Source: an uncultured Oscillibacter sp. (GTDB taxonomy: Bacteria; Bacillota; Clostridia; Oscillospirales; Oscillospiraceae). From it: a stretch of DNA of 64,000 bases. Under the pieces are notes generated by a model. That model worked only from the letters and a program-made list of their open reading frames with translations. It ran no database searches and was not told where the DNA came from. The translations under genes and the position numbers were made by a program. Position 1 is the stretch's first letter, and each line of letters begins with the position of its first letter. Of the stretch, positions 33,548 to 42,452 are shown piece by piece. Location of the stretch: contig NZ_CANTJS010000005.1 of NCBI RefSeq assembly GCF_947654275.1, positions 17,505 through 81,504 of the forward strand, in the 5' to 3' direction.

Positions 33548-36025
33548 TCAATCGTGCTTACCGAAGAACTTCTTCAGGAAGCCCGGTTTTTTGCCGGCAT
33601 CCTGTTTCCTGGCGTCTCCCTTACCGGAGACGTCCCGTTTGCCGGCTTCGGGCTTCCTTCCGGCTTCCCCGGCTTCGGGTTTTTTGATGGTTTTGACGGG
33701 CTCCGGCGGAGTCTGTCCGTTCAGCCGGTCCAGGGCCTCCTTCGCCCCCTCATAGTCCTGTTCCGCCGACTTGCCGTAGAGCTCGGCGGCTTTTTTCAGG
33801 TCCCGCTCCACGCCCTTGCCGTGCTCATAGCACCAGGCCAGGTGATACAGGGCCCGGGCGTGGTCCCGGTCCGCCGCCTGGCGGTAGAACCGGACCGCGT
33901 CCTTCCAGCTCTGGGGCACGCCCTTTCCGATTTCATAGAGGTAGCCCAGATTGCAGGCGCCTGTGCTGTCTCCCTGCTCGGCGGCCTTCCGGTACCATTT
34001 TGCCGCCTGTTCCGGGTCCTCGCCGGCGGCATCCATGCCGTGGCCGTTTTCAAAGCAGCAGCCGTAATTGCACATGGCCCTGGGATAGCCGGCCTCGGCA
34101 GATTGGCTGTACCACCGGACGGCCTCCGCCCAGCTCTGTTCCACGCCCTTTCCAATCTCGTACAGATAGCCCAGGTTGCACTGGGCCACCGCGTCGCCCT
34201 CTTCCGCCGCCTGACGGTAGAGCTCCGCCGCCCTGGACAGGTCCATCTCCACGCCCTCGCCGAACTCATAGCACAGTCCCAGATTGCACATGGCTCTGGG
34301 ATAGCCGGCGTCCGCCGCCTTCTGGTAGCACTCAGCGGCGGCCTTGTAATCCCGCTCTACGCCCCGGCCGTTTTTGTAGAAGACGCCCAGGCAGAACAGG
34401 CCCCTGGGGTCGTCCTGTTCCGCGGCCTTGCGGTACCAGTGGAGGGCCCGGGTCAGGTTGACCTCCACACCCTTGCCGAACTCATAGCACCAGGCCAGAT
34501 TGCACTGGGCTCTGGGGAAGCCCTGCTGGGCGGCGGCACTGTACCACTTGACCGCCTTCTCCCAGCTCTGTTCCACGCCTTGGCCGCTTTCGTACATATA
34601 GCCCAGGTTGCACTGGCCCGGCGCATTGCCCAGCTCCGCCGCCTTCTGATAGAGCTCCACAGCCTTTTCAAAGCTCTGCTCCACGCCCTCGCCCCGTTCG
34701 TAGCACACGCCCAGGTCGCACATGGCGGGGGCCGAACCGGCGTCCGCCGCCCTCTGGTACCAGCGGGCGGCCTCCTCGGCGTTCTGCTCCACGCCGATGC
34801 CGTAGTCATAGTTTCTCGCTACGCTGAACAGGCCTCTGGGGTCCCCCTGCTCCGCGGCCTTCATATACCAGCTGAAAGAGGCGGCGGGGTCCTTTTCCAC
34901 GCCCTTGCCGTGCTCATAGCACCAGGCCAGATTGCACTGGCCCCGGCTCAGACCGGCCTCGGCGGCCTTCTGATACCACTCCACGGCCTTCTCCCAGCTC
35001 TGCTCCACGCCCTCGCCGGTCTCGTACATGAAGCCCAGGCAGCAGGCGCCGTCCTCGTCGCCCTCCTCCGCCGCCTTGCGGTACCATTCCACGGCTTCCT
35101 TCTTGTTCAGGGGCACGCCCCGGCCCCGCTCATAGCACAGGCCCAGGCAGAGATAGCCTCTGGGATATTCCTGGTCTGCCGCCTCCCTGTAGAGGCGGAC
35201 GGCCTCGGCATAGTCCCGCTTGACGCCGCACTCGTGTTCATAGCACCAGGCCAGGTTGCACAGGGCCCTGGGATAGCCCTTGTCCGCAGCCCTGCGGTAC
35301 CACTTGACGGCCTCCTCCCAGCTCTGTTCCACGCCCCGTCCGGCCTCATAGCAAAAGCCCAGACAGCACATGCCCGGCGCGTTGCCCTGCTCGGCGGCAG
35401 CGGTGTACCACTTCACGGCCTGCTCCAGGTCCTCCTCCACGCCGCTGCCGAACTCCAGGCAGCGGCCCAGCTCCGTCTGCGCGCCGGGGTAGCCCAGCCA
35501 GGCGGCGGACTGATACCACTTGGCCGCCTCCTCCTCGCTCCGCTCCACGCCGCTGCCCCGGCGGTAGGCCTCTCCCAGAAGGAACTGGGCCCTGGGAAAG
35601 CCCTGTTCCGCACCCTTCTGGAAGCACTCCAGGGCCTTGGCGTAGTCCACTTCCACGCCGATGCCGTATGTATAGCAGTAGCCCAGATTGGTCAGGGCGG
35701 GCATGTACTCCTTGGAGGCCGCCTGGGCATAGAGCAGCACCGCCTGCCGGGGGTCCGCCTCCACGCCGATGCCGGCCTCCAGACACCAGCCCAGATTCGT
35801 CAGGCCCAGCGCGTCGTCCATGGCCGCCGCCCGCTGGTAGCAGGCCAGGGCGTCGGTCTCCCGCTTTTCGTCCACGGCCTGGTTGCCCAGGCCCACCCAG
35901 TCCCCGGCGGAGAGCTCCTCTTCCGTCATGGCGTTGAAAAAGGTGCCGCCGCAGCGGGGGCAAACGTCCGGCTCATCTTCCGCGATAAAGCCACAGTCCG
36001 GATTTTCACAGCGATAGTAGTCCAT
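33548..36025 (-). CDS. Giant Sel1-like repeat protein with N-terminal zinc ribbon
   Basis: 825 residues, no signal peptide. N-terminal zinc-ribbon Cys pairs CENPDC (6, 11) and CPRC (22, 25) precede about 19 Sel1-like repeats of about 36 residues, each with A.....LG.CYE.G.GVE....EAV.WY..AAE.G. The repeats form a TPR-like alpha solenoid for protein binding. The C-terminal tail (about 775-825) is basic and Pro/Gly/Lys-rich (KKPGFLKKFFGKHD). Repeats starting with GVEQSW recur at positions 5, 8, 12, 16 and 18, so blocks of about four repeats seem to have duplicated. Target proteins are unknown. It is transcribed just downstream of the TtcA-like gene? No: it ends 23 bases before the ttcA stop side, with ttcA upstream on the same strand. 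Confidence 0.92.
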   Translation of the reverse strand: MDYYRCENPDCGFIAEDEPDVCPRCGGTFFNAMTEEELSAGDWVGLGNQAVDEKRETDALACYQRAAAMDDALGLTNLGWCLEAGIGVEADPRQAVLLYAQAASKEYMPALTNLGYCYTYGIGVEVDYAKALECFQKGAEQGFPRAQFLLGEAYRRGSGVERSEEEAAKWYQSAAWLGYPGAQTELGRCLEFGSGVEEDLEQAVKWYTAAAEQGNAPGMCCLGFCYEAGRGVEQSWEEAVKWYRRAADKGYPRALCNLAWCYEHECGVKRDYAEAVRLYREAADQEYPRGYLCLGLCYERGRGVPLNKKEAVEWYRKAAEEGDEDGACCLGFMYETGEGVEQSWEKAVEWYQKAAEAGLSRGQCNLAWCYEHGKGVEKDPAASFSWYMKAAEQGDPRGLFSVARNYDYGIGVEQNAEEAARWYQRAADAGSAPAMCDLGVCYERGEGVEQSFEKAVELYQKAAELGNAPGQCNLGYMYESGQGVEQSWEKAVKWYSAAAQQGFPRAQCNLAWCYEFGKGVEVNLTRALHWYRKAAEQDDPRGLFCLGVFYKNGRGVERDYKAAAECYQKAADAGYPRAMCNLGLCYEFGEGVEMDLSRAAELYRQAAEEGDAVAQCNLGYLYEIGKGVEQSWAEAVRWYSQSAEAGYPRAMCNYGCCFENGHGMDAAGEDPEQAAKWYRKAAEQGDSTGACNLGYLYEIGKGVPQSWKDAVRFYRQAADRDHARALYHLAWCYEHGKGVERDLKKAAELYGKSAEQDYEGAKEALDRLNGQTPPEPVKTIKKPEAGEAGRKPEAGKRDVSGKGDARKQDAGKKPGFLKKFFGKHD

Positions 36026-36048
36026 TTTGTTATTCCTCCTCTATGCGT

Positions 36049-36924
36049 CTATGCCTCGTCTCCGCCCGGCTCCAGGCCGGCAGAGCCGTTATATGCGTCA
36101 GTCAGTGTATAGGTCCGGCCACGGTGCTTGAAGCCGGGAAAGGTGTCCAGCTGCACACCGTGAATGGCCCGGAAAATACTCTTTTCAATGTTGGGATTGG
36201 TCTTTTTCAGCTCCCGCAGCAGCAGCTTCATTTCCTGGCGCTTGCTGTCCCCCACGCCGTCGCCGGAGGCGTCCCGATTCTCGGTGAACCGGCAGGCGCA
36301 CTGGAGGAAGCGGAGTTGGTTGTAATTCCGCCAGTTCAGGATGGCGTCCTCATGGACGCAGTACAACGGGCGGATCAGCTCCATGCCGGGAAAGTTTTTG
36401 CTGCGGAGCTTGGGCGGCATGGCCTGGAGCTGAGCGCCGTAAAACAGGCCCAGCAGTGTGGTCTCCACCACGTCGGAAAAGTGGTGACCCAGGGCAATCT
36501 TATTGCAGCCCCGCTCCTGCGCCCTGGCGTAAAGACAGCCCCGGCGCATCCGGGCGCAGAGATAGCAGGGATTTTTGTCCACCTGCACGGTGACGTCGAA
36601 AATATCGCTCTCGAAAATGTCAATGGGGATGCCCAGGGTCCGGGCATTTTCCTCGATGAGCCGCCGGTTTTCCGGATTGTAGCCCGGGTCCATCACCAGA
36701 AAAACCAGTTCGAAGGGCCGGTCCGTGTGCCGCCGGAGCTCCTGCATCAGCTTGGCCAGAACGAAGGAATCCTTCCCGCCAGAGACGCAGACGGCGATGC
36801 AGTCCCCCGGCTCCACCAGCTCATAGCGCTTCACCGCGGCGATGAAGGGATTCCAGATGCTCTTGCGGTAGGTTTTAATCAGACTGCGCTCGGCGGTCTC
36901 CTGGGGTGTGAGTGTTCGGGACAT
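36049..36924 (-). CDS. TtcA/TilS-like PP-loop tRNA-modifying enzyme
   Basis: 291 residues from MSRTLTPQE. PP-loop ATP pyrophosphatase motif VSGGKDS (about 47-53) adenylates a tRNA base; PCYLCARMRRG supplies a Cys pair as in TtcA (2-thiocytidine) enzymes, and GHHFSDVVETTLLGLFYG matches the family. Most likely a tRNA 2-thiolation protein; substrate position uncertain. The second ATG is preferred (AGGAG eight bases upstream). The Sel1-repeat gene lies 23 bases downstream on the same strand, suggesting an operon. Confidence 0.88.
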   Translation of the reverse strand: MSRTLTPQETAERSLIKTYRKSIWNPFIAAVKRYELVEPGDCIAVCVSGGKDSFVLAKLMQELRRHTDRPFELVFLVMDPGYNPENRRLIEENARTLGIPIDIFESDIFDVTVQVDKNPCYLCARMRRGCLYARAQERGCNKIALGHHFSDVVETTLLGLFYGAQLQAMPPKLRSKNFPGMELIRPLYCVHEDAILNWRNYNQLRFLQCACRFTENRDASGDGVGDSKRQEMKLLLRELKKTNPNIEKSIFRAIHGVQLDTFPGFKHRGRTYTLTDAYNGSAGLEPGGDEA

Positions 36925-37006
36925 GGGCATTTCTCCTAACGGCAAAAGGGGTCCAGAGGCAAAGCCTCCGGTTTCTCTGTTGAAGCGGAACGATACATTC
37001 AAATCA

Positions 37007-37035
37007 TTTTTGTGACGACATGCGCGTCACAAAAA
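37007..37035. terminator. Symmetric hairpin downstream of cls
   Basis: TTTTTGTGACG (37007-37017) pairs with CGTCACAAAAA (37025-37035), A and T tracts on both sides. It can terminate cls transcription coming from the right (150 bases past its stop) and is the AT-rich end of intergenic hairpin cluster C. Confidence 0.7.
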
Positions 37036-37168
37036 TACCGCGGCCTGTGGTTCCTTGGGGGCACGCACCAGTCCGCAGACTGGCGGGGTGGAATCCACTT
37101 CGCAGCCGTTGGCGGCTCCGCCGCCTTACGGATGCGGCGTCCCCCCGCGGGGAAAGGGGGGGGGGGGG
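37036..37168. repeat. Intergenic hairpin cluster C with 13-G homopolymer
   Basis: Gene-free. Hairpins CCAGTC/GACTGG (37068-37083), AGCCG/CGGCT (37104-37117), CGCCGC/GCGGCG (37119-37139) and CCCCGCGGGG (37143-37152), ending in a run of 13 G (37156-37168). The G tract is just past the cls stop codon. Confidence 0.7.
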
Positions 37169-37189
37169 CAAATTCCCCTCTATGAGCCA

Positions 37190-38755
37190 TTACAGCCAGA
37201 TAGCCCCCAGCCGGAACACCGACGCGCACATCTTCCGAAACCAGGACCGGCGGCCCCAGTCCTCCAGCGTGTAGGGGGCGCTCTGGGTCATGATGCCGTC
37301 CAGGTCCTCCAAAAGCTCCTCCACTACCGGCATATGATACAGCAGTACGCCGCATTCGTAGTGAAGCTGAAAGGTGCGGTAATCCATATTGGTGCTGCCG
37401 ACCAGGGCTACCTCCCGGTCCACCATGACGCTCTTGGCATGGAGAAAGCCGGGAGTGTATTTGTAGATTTTCACGCCGTGGCTCAGCAGCTCCCCCCAAT
37501 AGGTCTCCGCCACCATATAGGTGAATTTGTGGTGGTCCGGCACGCCGGGGATAAACAGGCGCACGTCCACCCCCGCATCGGCGGCAATGCACAGGGCCCG
37601 CTGCATGGACTCCTCCACGGCGTAATAGGGCGTGGTGAGATACAGCATGCTTTGGGCAGAGGCAATCAGCTGGAGGTAAATCTCCTCAATGGGATTGTCC
37701 GGGTTATTCAGGGGTCCATCGGTAAAGGGCTGACAGTAGCCGGCAGTCCCGGGCTCCTCATGGCGGGGGCGGTAGTAGTCGTCCTCGTTGAGAAAGGTCC
37801 CGCCCATCATCTTCCACATCTGCATGAACTGTGTTGCGAAGCCCCACACGCCGTCCCCCTGGATGCGGACGGCGGTATCCTTCCAGTGGCCGAAGCGGAC
37901 AATCAGATTGGCGTATTCATCTGCGATGTTAATACCGCCCGTATAGGCGTACTGCCCGTCAATCACCGCAATCTTCCGGTGGTCCCGGTAGTTGAAGTAG
38001 ATACGGTTCACATAACGGTGCACCGGGTTGAAGACCTTCACCTCAATGCCGGCATCCCGCAGGGCCTGAAGGCTCTCCCCGGAGAAGCGGGTGAGGTTCC
38101 CGAAATCGTCAAAGGTGACGTGGACCTCCACACCGGCGGCGGCCCGGTCCTTCAGGACGGCAAAGATGCGGTCCCACAGCCGGCCTTCCGCCAAAATATA
38201 ATACTCCAGAAAGATATAGATTTCAGCCCTCTGGAGGTGGGCGATCAGGTCCTCGAAGAAGTCCGCGCCCTCGCTGAAATACCTGGCATTGGTATTGCGG
38301 TACAGCAGGAAGCCCCGCTTCTGGAGATAGGCCGCCAGGCGGCCCCAGGCCGGGGACTGCCGTTTCAGCCGGGCCAGGCTGATTTCGCTGTCCATCTTCT
38401 GGCTCTCCCGCTGGGGAATGGGCGGCGTGGTCCGAAGGCTCAGCTGCTTGGCCTGATGGGTGCCTCCCCAGAGGCAGAAGAGAATCATGCCGGACACCGG
38501 CAGCGCCAGCAGCAGGCACATCCACACCAGCTTATAGGTGGGGCTGCCCGGCCTCTGGTACACCCGGATGGCGAATATGGCGCCGGCCAGCACCAGCAGG
38601 GCATAGACCAGGGAGGATATTTCTTTCAGAAAGCGGGTCAGCAGCAGCGTGACGGCAATCTGGGCCAGCACGGTCAGCGCGCACATGGACAGGCTGGTGG
38701 CCGCCGAAATTCTCCGCTCGGTCCCCTCTTCAACATGAATGGTTTTCCGTGACAT
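37190..38755 (-). CDS. cls: Cardiolipin synthase (phospholipase D family)
   Basis: Condenses two phosphatidylglycerols into cardiolipin at the membrane. 521 residues. Two N-terminal transmembrane helices (about 15-65), then two PLD domains with HKD motifs: YRDHRKIAVIDG (about residue 255) and FLHAKSVMVDRE (about 435), each followed by the family GGIN and GSTNMD. ATG nine bases after GAGGAGG; an upstream ATG lacks a site. Single gene. Confidence 0.95.
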   Translation of the reverse strand: MSRKTIHVEEGTERRISAATSLSMCALTVLAQIAVTLLLTRFLKEISSLVYALLVLAGAIFAIRVYQRPGSPTYKLVWMCLLLALPVSGMILFCLWGGTHQAKQLSLRTTPPIPQRESQKMDSEISLARLKRQSPAWGRLAAYLQKRGFLLYRNTNARYFSEGADFFEDLIAHLQRAEIYIFLEYYILAEGRLWDRIFAVLKDRAAAGVEVHVTFDDFGNLTRFSGESLQALRDAGIEVKVFNPVHRYVNRIYFNYRDHRKIAVIDGQYAYTGGINIADEYANLIVRFGHWKDTAVRIQGDGVWGFATQFMQMWKMMGGTFLNEDDYYRPRHEEPGTAGYCQPFTDGPLNNPDNPIEEIYLQLIASAQSMLYLTTPYYAVEESMQRALCIAADAGVDVRLFIPGVPDHHKFTYMVAETYWGELLSHGVKIYKYTPGFLHAKSVMVDREVALVGSTNMDYRTFQLHYECGVLLYHMPVVEELLEDLDGIMTQSAPYTLEDWGRRSWFRKMCASVFRLGAIWL

Positions 38756-38956
38756 GCCCCTTGGCCTCCTCACTTACCGCCGCAGAATAACAGATGACCC
38801 CAGACCGGTCCGGAAAGCCGGGGTCTCTCCGTCCTGACGTCCCTCCTTCTATTATAGCGAATGCCGCCCCTGTCTTCAACAGCAAATTTTCAGCAGGCGC
38901 GTCTGAACCTATGTTTTACGGCTTACTACGGGAATCCGTCCCGGACGGAGGCGCGG

Positions 38957-40405
38957 TCACTCGCTCTGCCGCAGCAGGGACTGCTTGATGTCCCAGAGCC
39001 TCTGACTGAGGTCCACATAATAGGTGTGGGGATTCTCGAAGCGCTTGACCTCGTCCCACAGCGTGTCCACCTGCTGCCTGCAATAGGCCTGGATTTCCTT
39101 TAGAGAGGGCTGCCGGTATACCAGCTCGCCCCCCTGGAAAATGGGGACCTGGAGAGGCACCGCCCTGAAGCCGGTATAGGTCTTCCGCTTCCAGGTGGCC
39201 TTAGGGTCGAAGAGCTCCAGCGGGCGGGAATCGTCCACCGTCTCATCCCAGACGGTGATATAGTCCGCCTCGGCCTTTCCCGTCGCCCTGTCGAAAATCC
39301 GATAGACTTTTTTATAGTGGGGGTTCGTAATCTTGTCCACGTTTTCGCTGACCTTGATTTTGGGAACAATGGTCCCGTCCCCGTCCTCCACCGCCGCCAG
39401 CTTGTACACGCCGCCGAATACCGGCTGGCTGCTGGCGGTAATCATCCGCTCGCCTACGCCGAACATGTCGATCTGGGCCCCCTGGTGCAGCAGGTCCCGG
39501 ATGATGTACTCATCCAGAGAGTTGGACGCGGAAATCTGGCACTCGGTCCAGCCCGCGTCGTCCAGCATCTTCCGGGCCTTCTGCGTGAGATAGGCGATGT
39601 CGCCGGAGTCCAGGCGGATGCCGCACTTTTTGATGCCCAGGGGCTTCAGCACCGCGTCAAAGGCCCGGATGGCGTCGGGAATGCCGGATTTCAGCGTGTT
39701 ATAGGTATCCACCAGGAGGGTCGCGTTGTTGGGATAGAGACGGCAGTAGGTCTCAAAGGCCTCATACTGGGTGTCGAACATCTGGACCCAGGCATGGGCC
39801 ATGGTCCCCCCGGCGGGCACGCCGAAGAGCTGGTCGGAGATGGTGCAGGCCGTGCCGGCGCAGCCGCCGATATAGGCCGCCCGTGCGCCGGAGATGGCGC
39901 CGTCGGTGCCCTGGGCCCGGCGGGAGCCGAATTCCAGCACCGTCCTGCCCTGGGCCGCCCGGACGATGCGGTTGGCCTTGGTGGCAATCAGGCTCTGATG
40001 GTTCAGGGTCAGCAGGGTAAAGGTCTCAATCAGCTGGGCCTGAATGGCAGGGGCCCGGACCGTTATCACCGGCTCATAGGGGAAAATCGGCGTTCCCTCG
40101 GGAATGGCCCAGATATCCCCGGTGAAGCGGAACTTCCTGAGATAGTCCAGAAAGTCCTCGGGGAAGAGATTCCGGCCCCGGAGGTAGGCGATATCCTCCT
40201 CGCTGAAATGCAGGTCCTGAATATACTCAATCAGCTGAGCCAGGCCCGCGCAGATGGCGAAGCCCCCCTTGTCGGGCACGTCCCGGAAAAATACGTCAAA
40301 ATAGGTAATCCGGTCCTGATATCCGGCATGAAAATAGCCGCTGCCCATGGTCAGCTCGTAGAAATCGCAGAGCATGGTCATATTCAGCTTTTGTTCGGTG
40401 TTCAT
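38957..40405 (-). CDS. pncB: Nicotinate phosphoribosyltransferase
   Basis: Makes nicotinate mononucleotide from nicotinate and PRPP in the NAD salvage pathway. 482 residues. N-terminal MTMLCDFYELTMGSGYF and the phosphoribosyl-binding GIRLDSGDIAYLTQKAR, plus EFGSRRAQGTDGAI (family active-site segment), are clear. The gene is divergent from the nucleotidyltransferase gene at 40683, with a 277-base gap. Ribosome-binding site AGAGGCG is moderate. Confidence 0.95.
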   Translation of the reverse strand: MNTEQKLNMTMLCDFYELTMGSGYFHAGYQDRITYFDVFFRDVPDKGGFAICAGLAQLIEYIQDLHFSEEDIAYLRGRNLFPEDFLDYLRKFRFTGDIWAIPEGTPIFPYEPVITVRAPAIQAQLIETFTLLTLNHQSLIATKANRIVRAAQGRTVLEFGSRRAQGTDGAISGARAAYIGGCAGTACTISDQLFGVPAGGTMAHAWVQMFDTQYEAFETYCRLYPNNATLLVDTYNTLKSGIPDAIRAFDAVLKPLGIKKCGIRLDSGDIAYLTQKARKMLDDAGWTECQISASNSLDEYIIRDLLHQGAQIDMFGVGERMITASSQPVFGGVYKLAAVEDGDGTIVPKIKVSENVDKITNPHYKKVYRIFDRATGKAEADYITVWDETVDDSRPLELFDPKATWKRKTYTGFRAVPLQVPIFQGGELVYRQPSLKEIQAYCRQQVDTLWDEVKRFENPHTYYVDLSQRLWDIKQSLLRQSE

Positions 40406-40580
40406 TTCAAACGCCTCTTTTCGATTTGGTTCTCTTGATTATACGCAGAACGCCAAAGAAAAGCAATCCCTTTTTCATTTTTCTCCCCCCTCCGGCGGCA
40501 GGCGGCGGAGGGGCGAACGCCGCGGCGGGCCGGTCTTTTGACTGAGTGCGTAAAAGGCCGCTCCCAATGGGAAAGCCGGG

Positions 40581-40609
40581 TTGCAAATATGTGAAAAATG
40601 CGGTATCAT
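40581..40609 (+). promoter_or_regulatory. Sigma-A promoter of nucleotidyltransferase-tetR
   Basis: TTGCAA (40581-40586), 17-base spacer, TATCAT (40604-40609); 73 bases upstream of the ATG at 40683. Confidence 0.72.
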
Positions 40610-40682
40610 AAGGAAAATATTCCGGCCCATGGGCAGCGCCCACACAGCATACCGGGACAGATTAAATAAGGAGAGCGACGGC

Positions 40683-41630
40683 ATGAGCAACGGCAGACAG
40701 GTCTCCCTGGTTATTATGGCGGCGGGACTGGGGTCCCGCTACGGCGGGGACAAGCAGGTGGACGGCATCGGCCCCCACAACGAAATCCTGATGGAATACT
40801 CCATCTGCGACGCCCTTCGGGCGGGCTTCGGCAAGGTGGTATTCATCGTCAAGCCGGAGATGGCGGAGACGGTGGAGGGCCTCTGCGGCGGTTATCTCCG
40901 GCGGAAAACCGCCCTGGACGGCCGGCCGGTGGAAGTGGCCTTCGCCTGTCAGGATTTTTCCTCCATACCGGATTTCTATACCATTCCGGCGGAGCGGTCC
41001 AGACCCTTCGGCACGGTGCACGCCCTGCTGTGCGCAGAATCCTGCGTCCAGGGGCCCTGCTGCGTCATCAACGCCGACGACTACTATGGCGCGGACGCCT
41101 ACCGGACGATGTACAGGGCCCTGAACACCCTGCCGGAGACGGGCCGGGCAGCGATGGTAGGCTACCTGCTGAAAAACACCGCCAGCCTTCACGGCTCGGT
41201 GTCCCGGGGCGTGTGCACCATGGAGGACGGACGGCTGCGGGCCATTCACGAGACGAAAAAAATCCGGCTCTGCGCCGACGGCTCCCTCCGGGACCTGACG
41301 GCGGACCGGCTCCTGAATCCGGAGGCGGTGGTCTCCATGAACTTCTGGGGCTTCATGCCCTCTGTTTTCCCGGCCCTCCGCCGGTACTTCGAGGACTTTT
41401 TGAGGGACCTGCTCCAGGCCCGCCGGGAAGGCCGGGAGGATCTGGCGGCGGAATGCCTGCTGCCGGTGATGGTGGACCACCTGATTCGGACAGGGGCGCT
41501 GGAGGTGAACGTGCTCCGGTCGGCAGACCGGTGGTTCGGCATGACCTACCAGGAGGACCGCGCCCTTGTGGCCGGGGAGCTGCGGCGGCTCCACGGGGAA
41601 GGCGTCTACCCGGAGAGCCTGCGGACCTGA
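40683..41630 (+). CDS. Nucleotidyltransferase-fold protein (sugar-phosphate type)
   Basis: 315 residues from the ATG with AAGGAGAG upstream. N-terminal VIMAAGLGSRYGGDKQVDGIGP is the NTP-transferase signature, with the metal-binding Asp pair in VINADDYYGAD (about 125). Substrate cannot be named from sequence: relatives activate sugars (UTP/GTP sugar-1-phosphates) or choline-type groups. Thirty-nine bases before tetR on the same strand, so possibly co-transcribed. Confidence 0.82.
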   Translation: MSNGRQVSLVIMAAGLGSRYGGDKQVDGIGPHNEILMEYSICDALRAGFGKVVFIVKPEMAETVEGLCGGYLRRKTALDGRPVEVAFACQDFSSIPDFYTIPAERSRPFGTVHALLCAESCVQGPCCVINADDYYGADAYRTMYRALNTLPETGRAAMVGYLLKNTASLHGSVSRGVCTMEDGRLRAIHETKKIRLCADGSLRDLTADRLLNPEAVVSMNFWGFMPSVFPALRRYFEDFLRDLLQARREGREDLAAECLLPVMVDHLIRTGALEVNVLRSADRWFGMTYQEDRALVAGELRRLHGEGVYPESLRT

Positions 41631-41669
41631 GAACCCATACGCGCCCCCACAGCGAAAGGAGGCCGGCCC

Positions 41670-42320
41670 ATGCCCAGAAAAAACGCCCGCAACACCAAAA
41701 ACCGCATCATCTCCGCCGCCTGGAAGCTCTTCTACGACCAGGGCTACGAGGACACCACGGTGGAGGACATCATCTTCGAATCCGAGACCTCCAGAGGCTC
41801 CTTTTACCACTATTTTGACGGCAAGGACGCCCTCCTCGGCACCCTGGCCAACGTCTTCGACGAGAAGTATGAGGAGCTGATTCCCGCCATGGACCCCGGC
41901 CTGTCTGCCATGGACAAGCTCATTTTCCTGAACCATGAGCTCTTCGCCATGATTGACGGCGGCATCTCCCTGGACCTGCTGGCCCGGCTTCTCTCCACCC
42001 AGCTGCTGGCCCGGGGGGAAAAGCATCTGCTGGACCGGAACCGCACCTATTTCCGCCTCCTGCGGAAGATTGCCGTCGAGGGCCAGCGGGCGGGGCAGCT
42101 GCGGACGGACCTCACCGCCAATGAAATCGTCAAGGCCTACGCCCTGTGGGAGCGGGCCCTGCTGTATGACTGGTGCCTCTGCGGCGGGGAGTATTCCCTG
42201 GTGGCCTGCACCGACCAGATGACCCCCATGTTCCTCCGGAGCTATCTGCCGGAAGATGGAAAAAGCGCACAGGAAGTGCCGAAACAGATTCCTAAAAACC
42301 GTCCGGCGGAAAATGACTGA
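41670..42320 (+). CDS. TetR-family transcriptional regulator
   Basis: 216 residues. N-terminal helix-turn-helix: IISAAWKLFYDQGYEDTTVEDIIFESETSRGSFYHYF in its typical pattern, followed by a ligand/dimer domain of helices. GGAGG lies upstream of the ATG. A 34-bp palindrome in the 130-base gap to the sodium symporter is a candidate operator. Likely represses that symporter or its own operon; effector unknown. Confidence 0.9.
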   Translation: MPRKNARNTKNRIISAAWKLFYDQGYEDTTVEDIIFESETSRGSFYHYFDGKDALLGTLANVFDEKYEELIPAMDPGLSAMDKLIFLNHELFAMIDGGISLDLLARLLSTQLLARGEKHLLDRNRTYFRLLRKIAVEGQRAGQLRTDLTANEIVKAYALWERALLYDWCLCGGEYSLVACTDQMTPMFLRSYLPEDGKSAQEVPKQIPKNRPAEND

Positions 42321-42348
42321 GACATAAGAGATACAGGAAAACAACAAG

Positions 42349-42382
42349 GAACGGTGTATAGAATTCATTCTGTACACCGTTC
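42349..42382 (+). promoter_or_regulatory. 34-bp palindrome, candidate TetR operator
   Basis: GAACGGTGTA (42349-42358) pairs with TACACCGTTC (42373-42382). The inner AGAAT/ATTCT also pairs, with a T-G wobble between, so almost the whole 34 bases is symmetric around GAATTC-like centre. Ends four bases before the -35 of the next promoter. No U-tract, so an operator is likelier than a terminator. Confidence 0.65.
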
Positions 42383-42386
42383 TATC

Positions 42387-42415
42387 TTGCGTTCCGGCGG
42401 AAAATGTGGTATGAT
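42387..42415 (+). promoter_or_regulatory. Sigma-A promoter of the sodium/solute symporter
   Basis: TTGCGT (42387-42392), 17-base spacer, TATGAT (42410-42415), 37 bases upstream of the ATG at 42453. Confidence 0.72.
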
Positions 42416-42452
42416 GCCACACATTGAACTTCGAAAAGGAGAGAGAACTTAC

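Noticed and set aside
33344..36112. Plus-strand frame opposite the Sel1 gene with a repetitive protein
   Set aside because: Its repeats are the reverse translation of the Sel1 repeats, so not independent evidence for a gene.
37156..37168. Phase-variable coding tract at the G13 run
   Set aside because: It lies outside the cls coding sequence and far from a promoter spacer, so no switch can be argued.
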